DNA of 26,463 nucleotides, from assembly GCA_005879655.1 (NCBI GenBank), contig VBJK01000097.1, positions 1 to 26,463 of the forward strand, read 5' to 3'. Origin of the DNA: Chloroflexota bacterium. GTDB lineage: Bacteria; Chloroflexota; Ktedonobacteria; Ktedonobacterales; Ktedonobacteraceae. Within the stretch, counting starts at the first letter, position 1. Each line of letters opens with the position of its first letter. The translations under genes were made by a program, and so were the position numbers. Shown piece after piece: positions 1-9,495 of the stretch. Below the pieces are notes generated by a model, which worked only from the letters and a program-made list of their open reading frames with translations, was not told the origin of the DNA and searched no databases.

Positions 1-1099
1 AATCGCGTGCTACCACCACCAGATTGTGCACGATGGCCACGATTTGGCTCCACAGATCGAATTGCTCTGGCGTACGCAAACGTGGTTCGGTCCACAGTAA
101 TGCTTGTTTATCGAAGCGGTAGCCATGTTCTTGTCCAAAGCGTAAGCCATACAACAGAGCGACTTGCGCAATGCCTTGCTGGGGATCTTGTCCCAGATAG
201 ACAAACCAGCTGATCTTGGGGTCACGCTCGCTGTCATCTGCTCGTGGTCGAATCACCTTAATGATGGTCAACTCTAACCATCGTGCATCCTTCACGTGCA
301 TCTTGTTCCACCAGTGAACTTGGACAGGGTGGACTTTTGCATCAGTTCCCTGCCACATCCCATCAGGACTCTCCTGTGTACAAGGATCATCTAATTTTAA
401 TCTTGCTCCATCTTTACGTGGCTGTCCTCTTTTGCCAGTATGTGGAGGAGCTGGCTTATAAAACACTTGATTGCATTTCAATCTTCCCAAAATATCTACT
501 GGCAATCCACTCAATTGACACCAGAACCAGACGCACACATAGCCACGGTCAAGCAAAACGAGTGGACGTTGCGGCAGATGCGCAACGATTTCCTTCAATT
601 GCGCCAGGGCTATTTCAATATCCGTTTTCCCAGAAGGGATGCGCTTTTGGTCTAAAAGAAAGGTCCAACTGCTTGGTGTATCCGGCAAGACCGTCACCGT
701 CGAGTATTTCCAGCCAAACGTGAGAGCCGTCGATGCGCTAGGGGAGCCAGCCGGGATGTTATGCATCGGCATCGTGGTTCTGTCTGGCGAGGTAGAAGAA
801 AAAGGACGTTCAATGGTGGTCGCATCAATGCCCAAGACCAAACGTTTTCCAGGGCTTGGAGCAGGCAGATACTTGATGAAGATCTTTTGCAGCATAAGGG
901 CATCCATTTTGCCATCTTGGAACGCTTCATACAAACTATGCCATTGACGCTGGAAGAATGGCGAAAGCGTCAGTTCGGGGAAGGACTGGGCTTGCGTTTC
1001 GCTGATGAGAGCATCGATCGTATCGAACAAGGCATCTTTGGCTCGGCGAAAACACGTGTAGATGTCGTGACGAAACTGTTGGAATGTGCTAAGATCCAT
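1..1099 (-). CDS. DDE transposase, IS701-like superfamily (DDE_5), 3' end outside window
   Basis: The reverse strand reads open from an ATG at 1099 to the left edge, about 366 codons, so the C-terminus lies outside the window. The protein begins MDLSTFQQFRHDIYTCF and shows DDE transposase landmarks: LGIDATTIERP (first Asp, about residue 90), LVLLDRGYVC (second Asp, about residue 185) and YGLRFGQEHGYRFDKQ near the edge, which is where the catalytic Glu is expected. The central proline- and lysine-rich stretch RGQPRKDGARLKLDDP is typical of a widespread actinobacterial/Chloroflexota transposase family related to IS701. It would catalyse cut-and-paste movement of its own element. No internal stop is seen over 1.1 kb, so it may be intact. 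The terminal inverted repeats could not be located because only one end can be in view. Confidence 0.85.
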   Translation of the reverse strand, partial: MDLSTFQQFRHDIYTCFRRAKDALFDTIDALISETQAQSFPELTLSPFFQRQWHSLYEAFQDGKMDALMLQKIFIKYLPAPSPGKRLVLGIDATTIERPFSSTSPDRTTMPMHNIPAGSPSASTALTFGWKYSTVTVLPDTPSSWTFLLDQKRIPSGKTDIEIALAQLKEIVAHLPQRPLVLLDRGYVCVWFWCQLSGLPVDILGRLKCNQVFYKPAPPHTGKRGQPRKDGARLKLDDPCTQESPDGMWQGTDAKVHPVQVHWWNKMHVKDARWLELTIIKVIRPRADDSERDPKISWFVYLGQDPQQGIAQVALLYGLRFGQEHGYRFDKQALLWTEPRLRTPEQFDLWSQIVAIVHNLVVVARD

Positions 1100-1492
1100 G
1101 CGAGTGAAGCTCCAAGGTTTTTTTTACTTTACTCCACAATGGTCTTTCTCCACAAGGGGCAAGGACCATTTTCCCTCATTCTATCGCACGACCATCCATC
1201 AGTACAAGCTGTTACCATTATGTCCTTTCTTATTTAGTCTAAAGCGCTATGACTGAGCCAGTCAGAGAGAAGCATGAAAATGTATACTGTGGCAGGAGGT
1301 GTGTGCCAAGGTCGGATAAGGCGAGTGATGCGCATGCAGCTCGGGTTTAAAGCTGGCTTGGGTGTGACCAGAAGAGAGAATTGTTGCCATGCTTCGCAAG
1401 AAGTTAAGCACGTGGAGGAAACTTGTGTACGTTTCCACACCCCACGCACCTCATGTGTTGAATGCAAAGAAGAAGTCAAAGGAGACACTGAC
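1100..1492. other. noncoding stretch between two IS elements; possible IS110 left end
   Basis: No convincing gene is seen here. An open frame continues upstream of the IS110 start but has no transposase-like sequence. IS110-family elements are known to carry a noncoding bridge RNA next to the recombinase gene. A hairpin-prone segment (GTGGAGGAAAC, seven-base loop, GTTTCCAC, at about 1412-1439) just upstream of the gene is compatible with such an RNA but does not prove one. The outer part, up to about 1240, probably holds the terminal region of the preceding transposase element. Confidence 0.3.
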
Positions 1493-2682
1493 ATGCAAGT
1501 GGTTCATGAACGCTGTTGTGGACTTGATGTCCACAAAAAGACGGTTGTTGCGTGTATCTTAGTCACCTCACCTCAAGGAGTTGTACAAAAACAGGTTCGG
1601 ACCTTTTCAACGATGACGGTTGATCTACTTGCTCTTGCTGATTGGCTCAAATCCTCTGAGGTGACCCATGTGGCCATCGAATCGACAGGCGTGTTCTGGA
1701 AACCTGTGTTTAACTTGTTAGAAGCTGATTTTTCAGTCGTTCTCGTCAATGCACAGCATATTAAGGCGGTACCTGGGCGTAAGACCGACGTGAAGGACAG
1801 TGAGTGGATTGCCGATTTATTACGACATGGCTTGCTCAAAGCCAGCTTCATTCCCCCTGAGCCGATCCGCGTTTTGCGGGAACTGACCAGATATCGTGGC
1901 TCTTTAATACAGGAACGTGCGGAAGCAAGTCAATCGCCTGCAAAAAACATTGGAGGGCGCCAATATCAAACTCGCTGCGGTATTTGCTCAAACGGGGCGA
2001 ACTTAAGAATGTTTGTTGCCTTGATCTCGAACATGTTCGGCGGGAGTTGACTCTAGCCAAGGAACGGTTGAGGCATCGCAAATCCGTTCTCTCCCAATGC
2101 TATGCGCATGCGGGCTATTGACTTTAGTTTTCTATGCACAGGTCAATAGAGCAACTCATGGCCGACATCGAGACCCAGTTAAGCCCATACAAAGAAGAGC
2201 AAGAACTGCTCACGAGCATTCCGGGCATTTCCGGGACCGCTGCGGCCATCATCATTGCCGAAATTGGCGTGGATATGGAAGTCTTTCCTTCAGACAAGCA
2301 TCTGGCATCCTGGGCAGGAGTCGCCCCTGGCAATCGCCAAAGTGGCGGTAAGCGACTGAGTGGGGCTATTACGGGAGGCAATCCTTACCTGCGCTCGGTC
2401 TTGACGCAGGTGGCATGGGCTGTCTCCCATACTAAAGACAACTACTTGTCGGCCCAATATCATCGTCTGGCTCGACGCCTCGGAAGAAAGAAGGCGATTG
2501 TTGCTCTTGCTCATAGCATTTTAGTCATCATTTACCATGTCTTACGCACCAAGAAACCATATACAGATCTGGGGGCAGACTTCTTTGACAAACTGGACAC
2601 CACTCGCATTCAACAACATCATACCCGTCGCCTAGAGCAACTCGGCTTTACTGTGACCCTGACTCCCAAAGAGGCAGCTTAA
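1493..2682 (+). pseudogene. IS110-family recombinase (DEDD transposase), frameshifted
   Basis: The start is the ATG at 1493, preceded by AAAGGAG with good spacing. The N-terminal half carries the RuvC-like DEDD residues: GLDVHKK (D12), AIESTG (E63) and KTDVKD (D99, D102). After RGSLIQERA, at about 1920, the frame is lost; the family sequence (KQVNRLQKTLEGANIKLAAV) continues one frame over, which implies a one-base deletion, and that frame stops at about 2010. The middle is damaged further. The C-terminal Transposase_20 domain is then clear in a third frame from 2134 to 2682: LTSIPGISGTAAAIIIAEIG, then GVAPGNRQSGGKR with the conserved Ser. IS110 enzymes recombine DNA guided by a bridge RNA. 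This copy cannot make a full protein. Confidence 0.9.
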
Positions 2683-3308
2683 CTGCGTTGGCAGCGTTCT
2701 GCTGACAGGAATTTAAGAGAGCTTTGAGCTTGAAGAGTGGAGGTTTCGGTTCCTTTTGACCCAAGCTGATGCCTGGGCAGGTCCCTCGTCGTCCTTTTTT
2801 GCTTTTAAATTCCCGTATTTTTACTATTACCCGATAGGCAGTTGACTACGCGCTTTCTTTTGACAGCTTCTCTCTCATTCCCGCACACTTGGCTCAGCTC
2901 CCAGCTCTCTCCCACTGCTGGTCCATTCCCCACTGGGGCAGGCGGGAGATATTTTCGGAGGAACGTCAATCGACATCGGTTACCAAAATAATAGAAGAAG
3001 CATGTAGAAAACACTCTTGCTGTTTAAAAAGCGATAACTTCTTTCTTTCACGAAATTCTAAAAAGATGGAAAATTCTGTGCTAGTAAGCTTGCATACTTG
3101 CAAAAATAGGAATAGGCATTTATAATGATGATAAGTTGCCATGTACCTATCATATCCCTATTAATTGGTTTAGCACATAGAGAAAAGCTATTCTGCCTCC
3201 AGGAATAGTGGCATTCGTACATGCTTCACAATGGATTTTTTGGCTGCAAAACCATGAACAGCTTACTTTATGAATCGGAAAAAGAGGCCGAGAGGAGAAA
3301 GAAACGAA
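2683..3308. other. intergenic region, IS110 3' flank and leader of the methyltransferase
   Basis: No gene is supported here. The first part is presumably the right end of the IS110 element, but I could not define its boundary. The second part becomes AT-rich and contains a good sigma-70 promoter (3098-3126) pointing at the methyltransferase. The transcript leader would be about 175 nt. No riboswitch-like structure was recognised. Confidence 0.4.
3098..3126 (+). promoter_or_regulatory. sigma-70 type promoter upstream of the O-methyltransferase
   Basis: TTGCAA (3098-3103), a 17-base spacer and a perfect TATAAT (3121-3126). The surrounding DNA is AT-rich. The expected start of transcription is near 3133, ahead of the methyltransferase and possibly the PKS. 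Confidence 0.6.
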
Positions 3309-3977
3309 ATGCCACCGACAACAAAACCGCTGGGTTTATCCGAACCGCTCTATAAATACATTGCAGATAACTCGCTTCGCGAATCGGGCATTGTGCGCGA
3401 ATTACGTGAAGAGACAGAGCGCCTGCCCTTATCAGTCATGTTGACACCTCCAGAAGAAGCGCAGTTTATTGTCTGGTTACTTCGACTAATAAATGCTAGA
3501 CGGATGCTGGAAATCGGCACGTTTACCGGCTACGTAACGCTCTGGTCTGCGCTAACCTTGCCTGAGGATGGGAGCATCATTACTTGTGACGTGAGCAAAA
3601 AATGGACTGCACGCGGAATGCACTACTGGAAAATGGCGGGTGTCGCAAATAAAATTGACCTGCGTATTGCTCCCGCGCTGCAAACACTCGACCAACTGCA
3701 AGCAGAGCACTACCAAAATTATTTTGATTTTGTCTATATCGATGCTGATAAGGAAAACTACTTGAGCTACTTTGAACGTTCCCTTTTGCTGGTACGTCCT
3801 GGAGGTATTATCGGCATTGATAATGTATTGTGGGGTGGAAGCGTTATAGATGAACAAGATCAAGGGAGTGATGTCTGCGCAATCCGTGAATTGAATGCTA
3901 AATTGCATCAAGATGAACGTATTACCTTGAGTATGCTTCCTATTCGTGATGGCCTGACCCTGGCGATACGCAAGTAA
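3309..3977 (+). CDS. SAM-dependent O-methyltransferase, caffeoyl-CoA OMT family
   Basis: This predicted 222-residue class I methyltransferase transfers a methyl group from S-adenosylmethionine to a hydroxyl, usually of a catechol, in a metal-dependent way. Visible marks are the SAM-binding loop EIGTFTG (residues 68-74), VYIDADKENY with D145, and IGIDNVLWGG with D171 and N172; D145, D171 and N172 match the divalent-metal ligands of the family. The length equals the usual 220 or so residues when the ATG at 3309 is used. That start follows GAGGAG; an in-frame ATG at 3270 would add 13 unmatched residues. It lies 140-190 bp ahead of the polyketide synthase on the same strand, so it probably tailors the product of that cluster. 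Family assignment is firm; the substrate is unknown. Confidence 0.88.
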   Translation: MPPTTKPLGLSEPLYKYIADNSLRESGIVRELREETERLPLSVMLTPPEEAQFIVWLLRLINARRMLEIGTFTGYVTLWSALTLPEDGSIITCDVSKKWTARGMHYWKMAGVANKIDLRIAPALQTLDQLQAEHYQNYFDFVYIDADKENYLSYFERSLLLVRPGGIIGIDNVLWGGSVIDEQDQGSDVCAIRELNAKLHQDERITLSMLPIRDGLTLAIRK

Positions 3978-4051
3978 GGGAAAGCAAATTATTTACCTAT
4001 CCAGAATGAGACGAGAGATGGGGGGGAAGGAGAGACTAGTGAGGCTAGAAA

Positions 4052-4081
4052 TTGATTGTGATGCTTCTCTTATACTGTAAT
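4052..4081 (+). promoter_or_regulatory. possible promoter ahead of the polyketide synthase
   Basis: TTGATT (4052-4057), an 18-base spacer and TGTAAT (4076-4081). The match is moderate, and the PKS could instead be read through from the methyltransferase promoter. Confidence 0.3.
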
Positions 4082-4169
4082 AGCCTTAGTAGCCTTGAGG
4101 CTTGGCTCAAGGGAGACAATGACACAGCGAGTCATTGACGCAATACAGAGACTGGTAAAAGGAGCTTGT

Positions 4170-6401
4170 ATGCTATTTCACATTCTGGCGAGTAGGACAA
4201 GGCAGTCACCAGAAAAAACGGCTCTTGTATATGGTACAGCGCGCATCCGCTATGCTGACCTGTATGAACAGGTTCGGGCTTTCAGTAATGGGCTACGAGC
4301 GTGTGGATTGACCTCATCTGATGCTGTGGCATTACTTTTGCCCAATTGCCCAGAATTCATCATTAGTTTTTATGCCATTGCTCGTTTACACGCTTCTATC
4401 GTTGCACTCAACAATTTGCTGCAAAAACAGGAACTCAGATACTGTCTTCAGGACAGTAGAGTACGTATGGTTATTACCACTGTCCAGGGAGCAGAGATTT
4501 GTCACCAACTCCGCTCCGAGTTAAAGCAGCCAATTGAACTGATCGTCATTGATGGCGTACATCATGCTGCAACATCTTTTAGTGACGTTATGCACTCAAG
4601 AGCTGCCGATACAGTAGCATCCGATACTGACATGACATATGACGGTCCAGTCCTCTACCAGTACTCTTCCGGTTCGACAGGGCGGCCCAAGAGAATAGAG
4701 CGCACACAGCGTAATCTTGTCAGGGAGACAGAGAACTTTCTAGCCACAACGCAAGTAACCTCGACTGATACATTTTGCTGTGTTGTTCCTCTGTTTCATG
4801 CCCACGGATTGGGCAACTGCATGCTGGCGGCAATAGGAGCTGGGGCCACACTGGTTATTCTGGAACGTATTGTACGTGACGGATTAACTATCGATGTGCC
4901 ATTTCCTGCTCGTTGTCATGAGGTACTCCAATTAATGGAGCGAGAACAGGTAACAGTCTTTGCGGGAGTACCATACATCTTTGCAGCTTTAGCCGAGGCT
5001 GTTCAAGAGCGGAACACGCAATTGGCATCTGTCCACTTATGCTTCTCGGCAGGCAACTTCCTAGCAAAGCCAACATTTGATCTTTTCTGGCAAAGGTTTG
5101 GCGTGCCCATCAGGCAACAATACGGGTGTACAGAAGCTGGATCAGTGACCATTAATCTGGAAGATGCAAAAGATCTCCACTTTGATGCTGTTGGTTTACC
5201 GATGAAAAATGTGGCCGTCATCGTTATAGATGATGCCATGCGCGAGGTCCCTGATGGTGTCATTGGGGAAATCGCAATACGTAGTGAGGCACTCACTACG
5301 GGTTATTGCGATATGGAAGAACTCAATCGTCGAGTTTTTCGTGATGGCTATTTCTTTCCTGGTGATCTAGGCAGAAAAGATGAACATGGAAAATTATATA
5401 TCACCGGCAGAAAACGCGTTATTATCGACACAGGCGGACGTAAGGTTGACCCTCTAGAAGTCGAGGATGTCCTGGCAAGCCATCCACAGGTAGCCGAAGC
5501 AGTCGTCGTTGGTGTGCCCGGACAGTACGGTGGAGAAGTGATTAAGGCTGTTATCGTCCCGCGTGGTGAATGCACAGAGCAAGAACTTATTGCTTACTGC
5601 CGTGAGCGCATGGCGAGCTATAAGATGCCTCGACTGATTGAGTTCCGTCAAGCAATTCCACTGAGTCCTCTCGGCAAAATTCTGCGCAAAGACCTTACAC
5701 AACCAGTACCCTTGAACTGGTCTGAGGCAGACACTCAGGCTCTACGAGAGGTTTTGTCAGCAACGAGTTCACGTGAGCAACGCCTCACACATCTCCAGCG
5801 TCATTTACAAAAACAGTTAGCATCTTTGCTCTATATTGATCCCTCTCATGTTCCAACACGCAAACCATTTGGTGAAATAGGCCTCGATTCTGTTTCAGCA
5901 GTGGAACTGCGCAATCGGATCGAAATTACGCTTGGCTTGCATTGTTCCGCGACGCTCATATGGAGCTATCCGACCATCGGCTCACTTGCGAGTCATCTTA
6001 ACGAACGCATGTTTGAGAATGAACAAACAATAGTTCAGGCATTACAGGAAAATGATGCTAGCACACTCTGGATAGAGCAATTACCCAATGACGAGGTGAG
6101 GAAACTACTTGCTGAGTACGTGCCCACAGAGAAGCTTTCTCTGGAAAGACGCAGGCTGCTTGCACTCCACAATGGACAATCGCAGCAGAGGGGGAAGACA
6201 GATAGGACGAGTGAGCCACTCGCTATTATTGGCATGAGTTGCCGTTTTCCTGGTGGCGTCACGACTCCTGAGGCATTGTGGCAACTCTTGTGTGAGCAGC
6301 AGGATGCCATTATCGAGGTACCGGATACACGCTGGGATATTAACGCCTTCCACGGGTGTAGATCAATTCGATCCCTCTTTTTTTGGCCTTTCTCCTCGTG
6401 A
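4170..6401 (+). CDS. polyketide synthase segment 1: acyl ligase, ACP and truncated KS start
   Basis: This is the loading part of a modular type I PKS. An ANL-family acyl ligase comes first: YQYSSGSTGRPK is the phosphate-binding motif near residues 162-173, YGCTEAG and YITGRKRVIIDTGGRK follow, and the catalytic Lys is in PLGKILRK. An acyl carrier protein follows with the phosphopantetheine Ser in GLDSVSA (about residue 574). The ligase would activate a carboxylic acid with ATP and hand it to this carrier. A ketosynthase then begins (EPLAIIGMSCRFPGG) but is lost after RWDINAF, near 6347, where about 50 bp of the conserved family sequence is missing and the frame changes. The ATG at 4170 has AAGGAG six bases upstream; an in-frame ATG at 4119 and a TTG at 4095 are alternatives. 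Whether the ligase makes an acyl-CoA or only an acyl-AMP is not clear. Confidence 0.88.
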   Translation: MLFHILASRTRQSPEKTALVYGTARIRYADLYEQVRAFSNGLRACGLTSSDAVALLLPNCPEFIISFYAIARLHASIVALNNLLQKQELRYCLQDSRVRMVITTVQGAEICHQLRSELKQPIELIVIDGVHHAATSFSDVMHSRAADTVASDTDMTYDGPVLYQYSSGSTGRPKRIERTQRNLVRETENFLATTQVTSTDTFCCVVPLFHAHGLGNCMLAAIGAGATLVILERIVRDGLTIDVPFPARCHEVLQLMEREQVTVFAGVPYIFAALAEAVQERNTQLASVHLCFSAGNFLAKPTFDLFWQRFGVPIRQQYGCTEAGSVTINLEDAKDLHFDAVGLPMKNVAVIVIDDAMREVPDGVIGEIAIRSEALTTGYCDMEELNRRVFRDGYFFPGDLGRKDEHGKLYITGRKRVIIDTGGRKVDPLEVEDVLASHPQVAEAVVVGVPGQYGGEVIKAVIVPRGECTEQELIAYCRERMASYKMPRLIEFRQAIPLSPLGKILRKDLTQPVPLNWSEADTQALREVLSATSSREQRLTHLQRHLQKQLASLLYIDPSHVPTRKPFGEIGLDSVSAVELRNRIEITLGLHCSATLIWSYPTIGSLASHLNERMFENEQTIVQALQENDASTLWIEQLPNDEVRKLLAEYVPTEKLSLERRRLLALHNGQSQQRGKTDRTSEPLAIIGMSCRFPGGVTTPEALWQLLCEQQDAIIEVPDTRWDINAFHGCRSIRSLFFWPFSS

Positions 6402-9400
6402 GGTTGCTCGCATGGACCCCCAACAGCGTTTGCTTCTGGAGGTTTCATGGGAAGCACTAGAGCGGGCAGGACAGGTCGTTGCTCAGTTGGCAGGAAGCCA
6501 GACCGGCATCTTTTTTGGCATCTCCACCAATGATTATTTCCATTTACAGCTTGCTCCATCCAATATTGGCGATGCGTATCTTGAGACTGGAAACAGGCAT
6601 AGTTTTGCTGCAGGCAGACTCTCTTATCTGCTTGATCTGCAAGGACCAAGCCTGACTGTTGACACTGTTTGTTCATCTTCGCTGGTTGCGCTGCATCTAG
6701 CGTGTCAAGCATTGCGGAATGGGGAATGTAATCTAGTGCTGGCCGGTGGTGTCAACCTTATTCTTTCACCGCTCTCGACGATGATGACATCCAGGTTGCA
6801 TGCACTTTCCATGGATGGCAGATGCAAGACTCTTGATGCAAAAGCCAATGGTTTTGTGCGCAGCGAAGGATGTGGCGTGGTTGTACTCAAACGCCTGTCC
6901 GATGCGCTTGCGGATAGAGACCTTATCCTAGCTCTCATACGCGGCTCTGCTGTGAATCATGATGGACGTAGCACAGCGCTAACGGCCCCAAATGGACGAG
7001 CACAACAGGCAGTCATACGTCAAGCATTGGCAAATGCACGTGTTGCGCCAGAGCAAATCGGTTATGTAGAGATACATGGTACTGGTACTCCGCTCGGTGA
7101 TCCTATAGAGATCGAAGCACTCACAGCAGTACTGGGCCAATCTCGTGAAGCAAGGCAGAGATGTGTCTTGGGAGCGCTCAAAACGAATATTGGTCATACA
7201 GAAGCTGCTGCTGGTATAGCCAGTGTCATCAAGGCTGTGCTGGCACTTGAGCATGGGGAGATCCCTGCAAATATCCATTTTCAGCAACTAAACCCGCACA
7301 TATCACTTGACGAATCCACTTTTGTCATTCCGACTGAAACTCTTGCCTGGCCTGCCGAGCAAAATAGGCGGCGCTATGCCGGTGTGAGTTCCTTTGGTCT
7401 CAGTGGAACAAATGCACATGTGATTCTAGAAGAATCTCTCTCACCAGTTGCTCCTGTTGATGCTAACTTACCGAATACCGCATATGTGTTACCATTGTCA
7501 GCTCACACACCAAAAGCATTGCGAATACTTGCACAAGCATATGTCAACACTCTACAGGAGCAAGCAGGACAGGGACAAGCCACATCTCTACAGTTACGCG
7601 ACATCTGCTATACAGCTAGTATGCGACGTGATCACTATGAACAGAGAGCGGCGGTAGTAGCTCGTTCCCCTAAACAACTCGTTGAGCAGTTACAATCCTT
7701 TGTGCAAGGCCAGTCTGCTGCAGACTCGCTTGCCGGAAGAAACGATCTGGATCAGCCACGGTGCAATATCGTGTTTGTGTTCAGTGGTCAAGGCTCCCAG
7801 TATGTCGGGATGGGTCTACGTCTAGCAGAACAAGAGGAGGTTTTTCGCAAGCAACTGCAGACCTGCGATGAAATCTTGCGCCATTACGTTTCCTGGTCGC
7901 TGCTGGAGGAACTCTCTGCACCAGTAGAGAGCAGCCGCCTCAACAGAACGGAGATAGCTCAGCCGATCATATGTGCCTTCCAGATTAGTCTGGCGGCGTT
8001 ATGGCGTTCCTGGGGGATTACACCTGATGCCGTAGTCGGGCATAGTATGGGTGAGATAGCAGCGGCCTATGTCGCCGGGGCGCTCTCTTTGCAAGAGAGC
8101 CTCCGCCTGGCCGCACTGCGAGGCAGGCTGATGCAGGAGGCCGCAGGGCAAGGTGAGATGGCAGTTGTAGAATTATCTGCTGCCGAACTAGCCCCGTTTC
8201 TGCAAGATTACCAGCTTCAGTCCCCTCAAACGGGTGGCGAAAGGACATTGGCTCCCGCAGCCTCCCCGGAGAGAACGTCTCTACCCCAAATCCTCATGAG
8301 TCAAGTGGAAATGCACCAGGGGCAAATAGACATTGCAGCATACAATAGCCCCACTACAACTATCCTATCTGGTGTGCGTCAGGCATTGGAAGAGGTGATC
8401 GCCAATGTCCAACAGCGCGGGATTTTCTGTCGCATGCTAGAGGTCGGCTTTGCCTTTCATAGTTACCAGATGGCTCCGTACCAGGTGCGCTTGCAACAAG
8501 AGTTGAGCCGTGAGCATGAGTGGCAACCCAAGGCTACGGTTATTCCTTTCTTTTCAACGGTGCTGCAACGACAGGTGGCAGGAGAGGAACTGGATGCTAC
8601 CTATTGGGGACAGAATGTAGGAGAGCCTGTCCGGTTTGTCGGTGCGGTACAGCAACTGCTGGCTGAAGGATTTGATTGTTTTCTCGAATTGAGTCCGCAT
8701 CCAGTGATGCGGCATGCGCTACTGCAAACGTTGCGACTCTCTACGGCTGCATGGAGTGTTGCGCAGAAGGGAGAAAAGCGACAAGCTGGACTCGTGGTCG
8801 GGTCATTACAGCGTGGTAAAGACGAACGCGAAGCATTGTTGCAAGCACTTGGTACGCTCTACAGCTCTGGCGTGGCTATCGAATGGTCTGCCCTCTATCC
8901 TCAAGCGGGCAACTGTGTCTGCCTGCCCACTTACCCATTTCAGCGTGAGCGCTTCTGGTACGATGAGAAACAGGCGAGCAACGGACAAGTGCGCTGTGCG
9001 GTTAGCCATGAGAGAATGCATCCCTTGCTCCCTATCCATACCATCTCCTCGCTCCAGCAAGGAACACAATACTGGGATGGTACAGTAAGCCTGGGGACAG
9101 CACCCTATCTGGCAGATCACTGTGTGCAGGAGGTAGCAGTATTGCCGGGAGTGGTCTACTTAGAAACGGCGATTATGGCTGCACAACAGGCTTATCCAGG
9201 TACGATTGTGACATTGAAGCAGGTACGTTTCCAGCAGATGTTGCCCTTGACGGATGAACAAACAGGGCCACAACACCACCAGTTGGCGCTTTGCTTACAG
9301 AAAGGCACGCAAGCAACATCAGATGACGTAGCACAGCAACACTTGCACTTTCAGTATAGTAGTCGGCATCAAAAGCAAAGCGAATGGACACTTCATGCTA

Positions 9401-9495
9401 CAGGCTCCATCGTTCTGCATTCCGCTGCTGCGTCCTTACCCAAAGGTGTCTGCATAGCAACGATCCAAGCCCGTTGCCCACAGCTGCGGGATTGA
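6352..9495 (+). CDS. polyketide synthase segment 2: KS, AT and N-terminal half of DH
   Basis: The segment continues the KS in a new frame from STGVDQFDPSFFG. The catalytic triad is visible: DTVCSSS (Cys, about 6670), EIHGTGTPLGDP (His) and KTNIGHTEAAAG (His). The acyltransferase follows: VFVFSGQGSQ, active-site GHSMGE (about 8039), and FAFHS, which favours malonyl-CoA. The dehydratase then starts, with YLADHCVQEVAVLPG carrying the catalytic His. The AT contains a 105-bp in-frame insertion (see the repeat at 8211-8319), exactly between DYQ and GQIDIAAYNSP. The segment ends near RCPQ in a second deletion and frameshift that removes about 20 conserved DH residues. It has no start of its own; the first in-frame ATG after homology resumes is near 6411. 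Together with its neighbours it was once a single long protein. Confidence 0.88.
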   Translation, partial: TGVDQFDPSFFGLSPREVARMDPQQRLLLEVSWEALERAGQVVAQLAGSQTGIFFGISTNDYFHLQLAPSNIGDAYLETGNRHSFAAGRLSYLLDLQGPSLTVDTVCSSSLVALHLACQALRNGECNLVLAGGVNLILSPLSTMMTSRLHALSMDGRCKTLDAKANGFVRSEGCGVVVLKRLSDALADRDLILALIRGSAVNHDGRSTALTAPNGRAQQAVIRQALANARVAPEQIGYVEIHGTGTPLGDPIEIEALTAVLGQSREARQRCVLGALKTNIGHTEAAAGIASVIKAVLALEHGEIPANIHFQQLNPHISLDESTFVIPTETLAWPAEQNRRRYAGVSSFGLSGTNAHVILEESLSPVAPVDANLPNTAYVLPLSAHTPKALRILAQAYVNTLQEQAGQGQATSLQLRDICYTASMRRDHYEQRAAVVARSPKQLVEQLQSFVQGQSAADSLAGRNDLDQPRCNIVFVFSGQGSQYVGMGLRLAEQEEVFRKQLQTCDEILRHYVSWSLLEELSAPVESSRLNRTEIAQPIICAFQISLAALWRSWGITPDAVVGHSMGEIAAAYVAGALSLQESLRLAALRGRLMQEAAGQGEMAVVELSAAELAPFLQDYQLQSPQTGGERTLAPAASPERTSLPQILMSQVEMHQGQIDIAAYNSPTTTILSGVRQALEEVIANVQQRGIFCRMLEVGFAFHSYQMAPYQVRLQQELSREHEWQPKATVIPFFSTVLQRQVAGEELDATYWGQNVGEPVRFVGAVQQLLAEGFDCFLELSPHPVMRHALLQTLRLSTAAWSVAQKGEKRQAGLVVGSLQRGKDEREALLQALGTLYSSGVAIEWSALYPQAGNCVCLPTYPFQRERFWYDEKQASNGQVRCAVSHERMHPLLPIHTISSLQQGTQYWDGTVSLGTAPYLADHCVQEVAVLPGVVYLETAIMAAQQAYPGTIVTLKQVRFQQMLPLTDEQTGPQHHQLALCLQKGTQATSDDVAQQHLHFQYSSRHQKQSEWTLHATGSIVLHSAAASLPKGVCIATIQARCPQLRD
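8211..8319 (+). repeat. 101-bp MITE-like element, copy A, in the AT-coding region
   Basis: A 101-bp unit (8215-8315) is bounded on both sides by CCAG (8211-8214 and 8316-8319). It aligns without gaps to copies B and C. Its insertion plus one CCAG equals 105 bp, or 35 codons, so the reading frame is kept. Removing it rejoins DYQ to GQIDIAAYNSP, a normal AT sequence. Confidence 0.88.

Noticed and set aside
6253..6351. Frame upstream of the second PKS segment, starting with GTG at 6253
   Set aside because: Those codons read the KS N-terminus out of frame; the homologous reading there belongs to the first segment.
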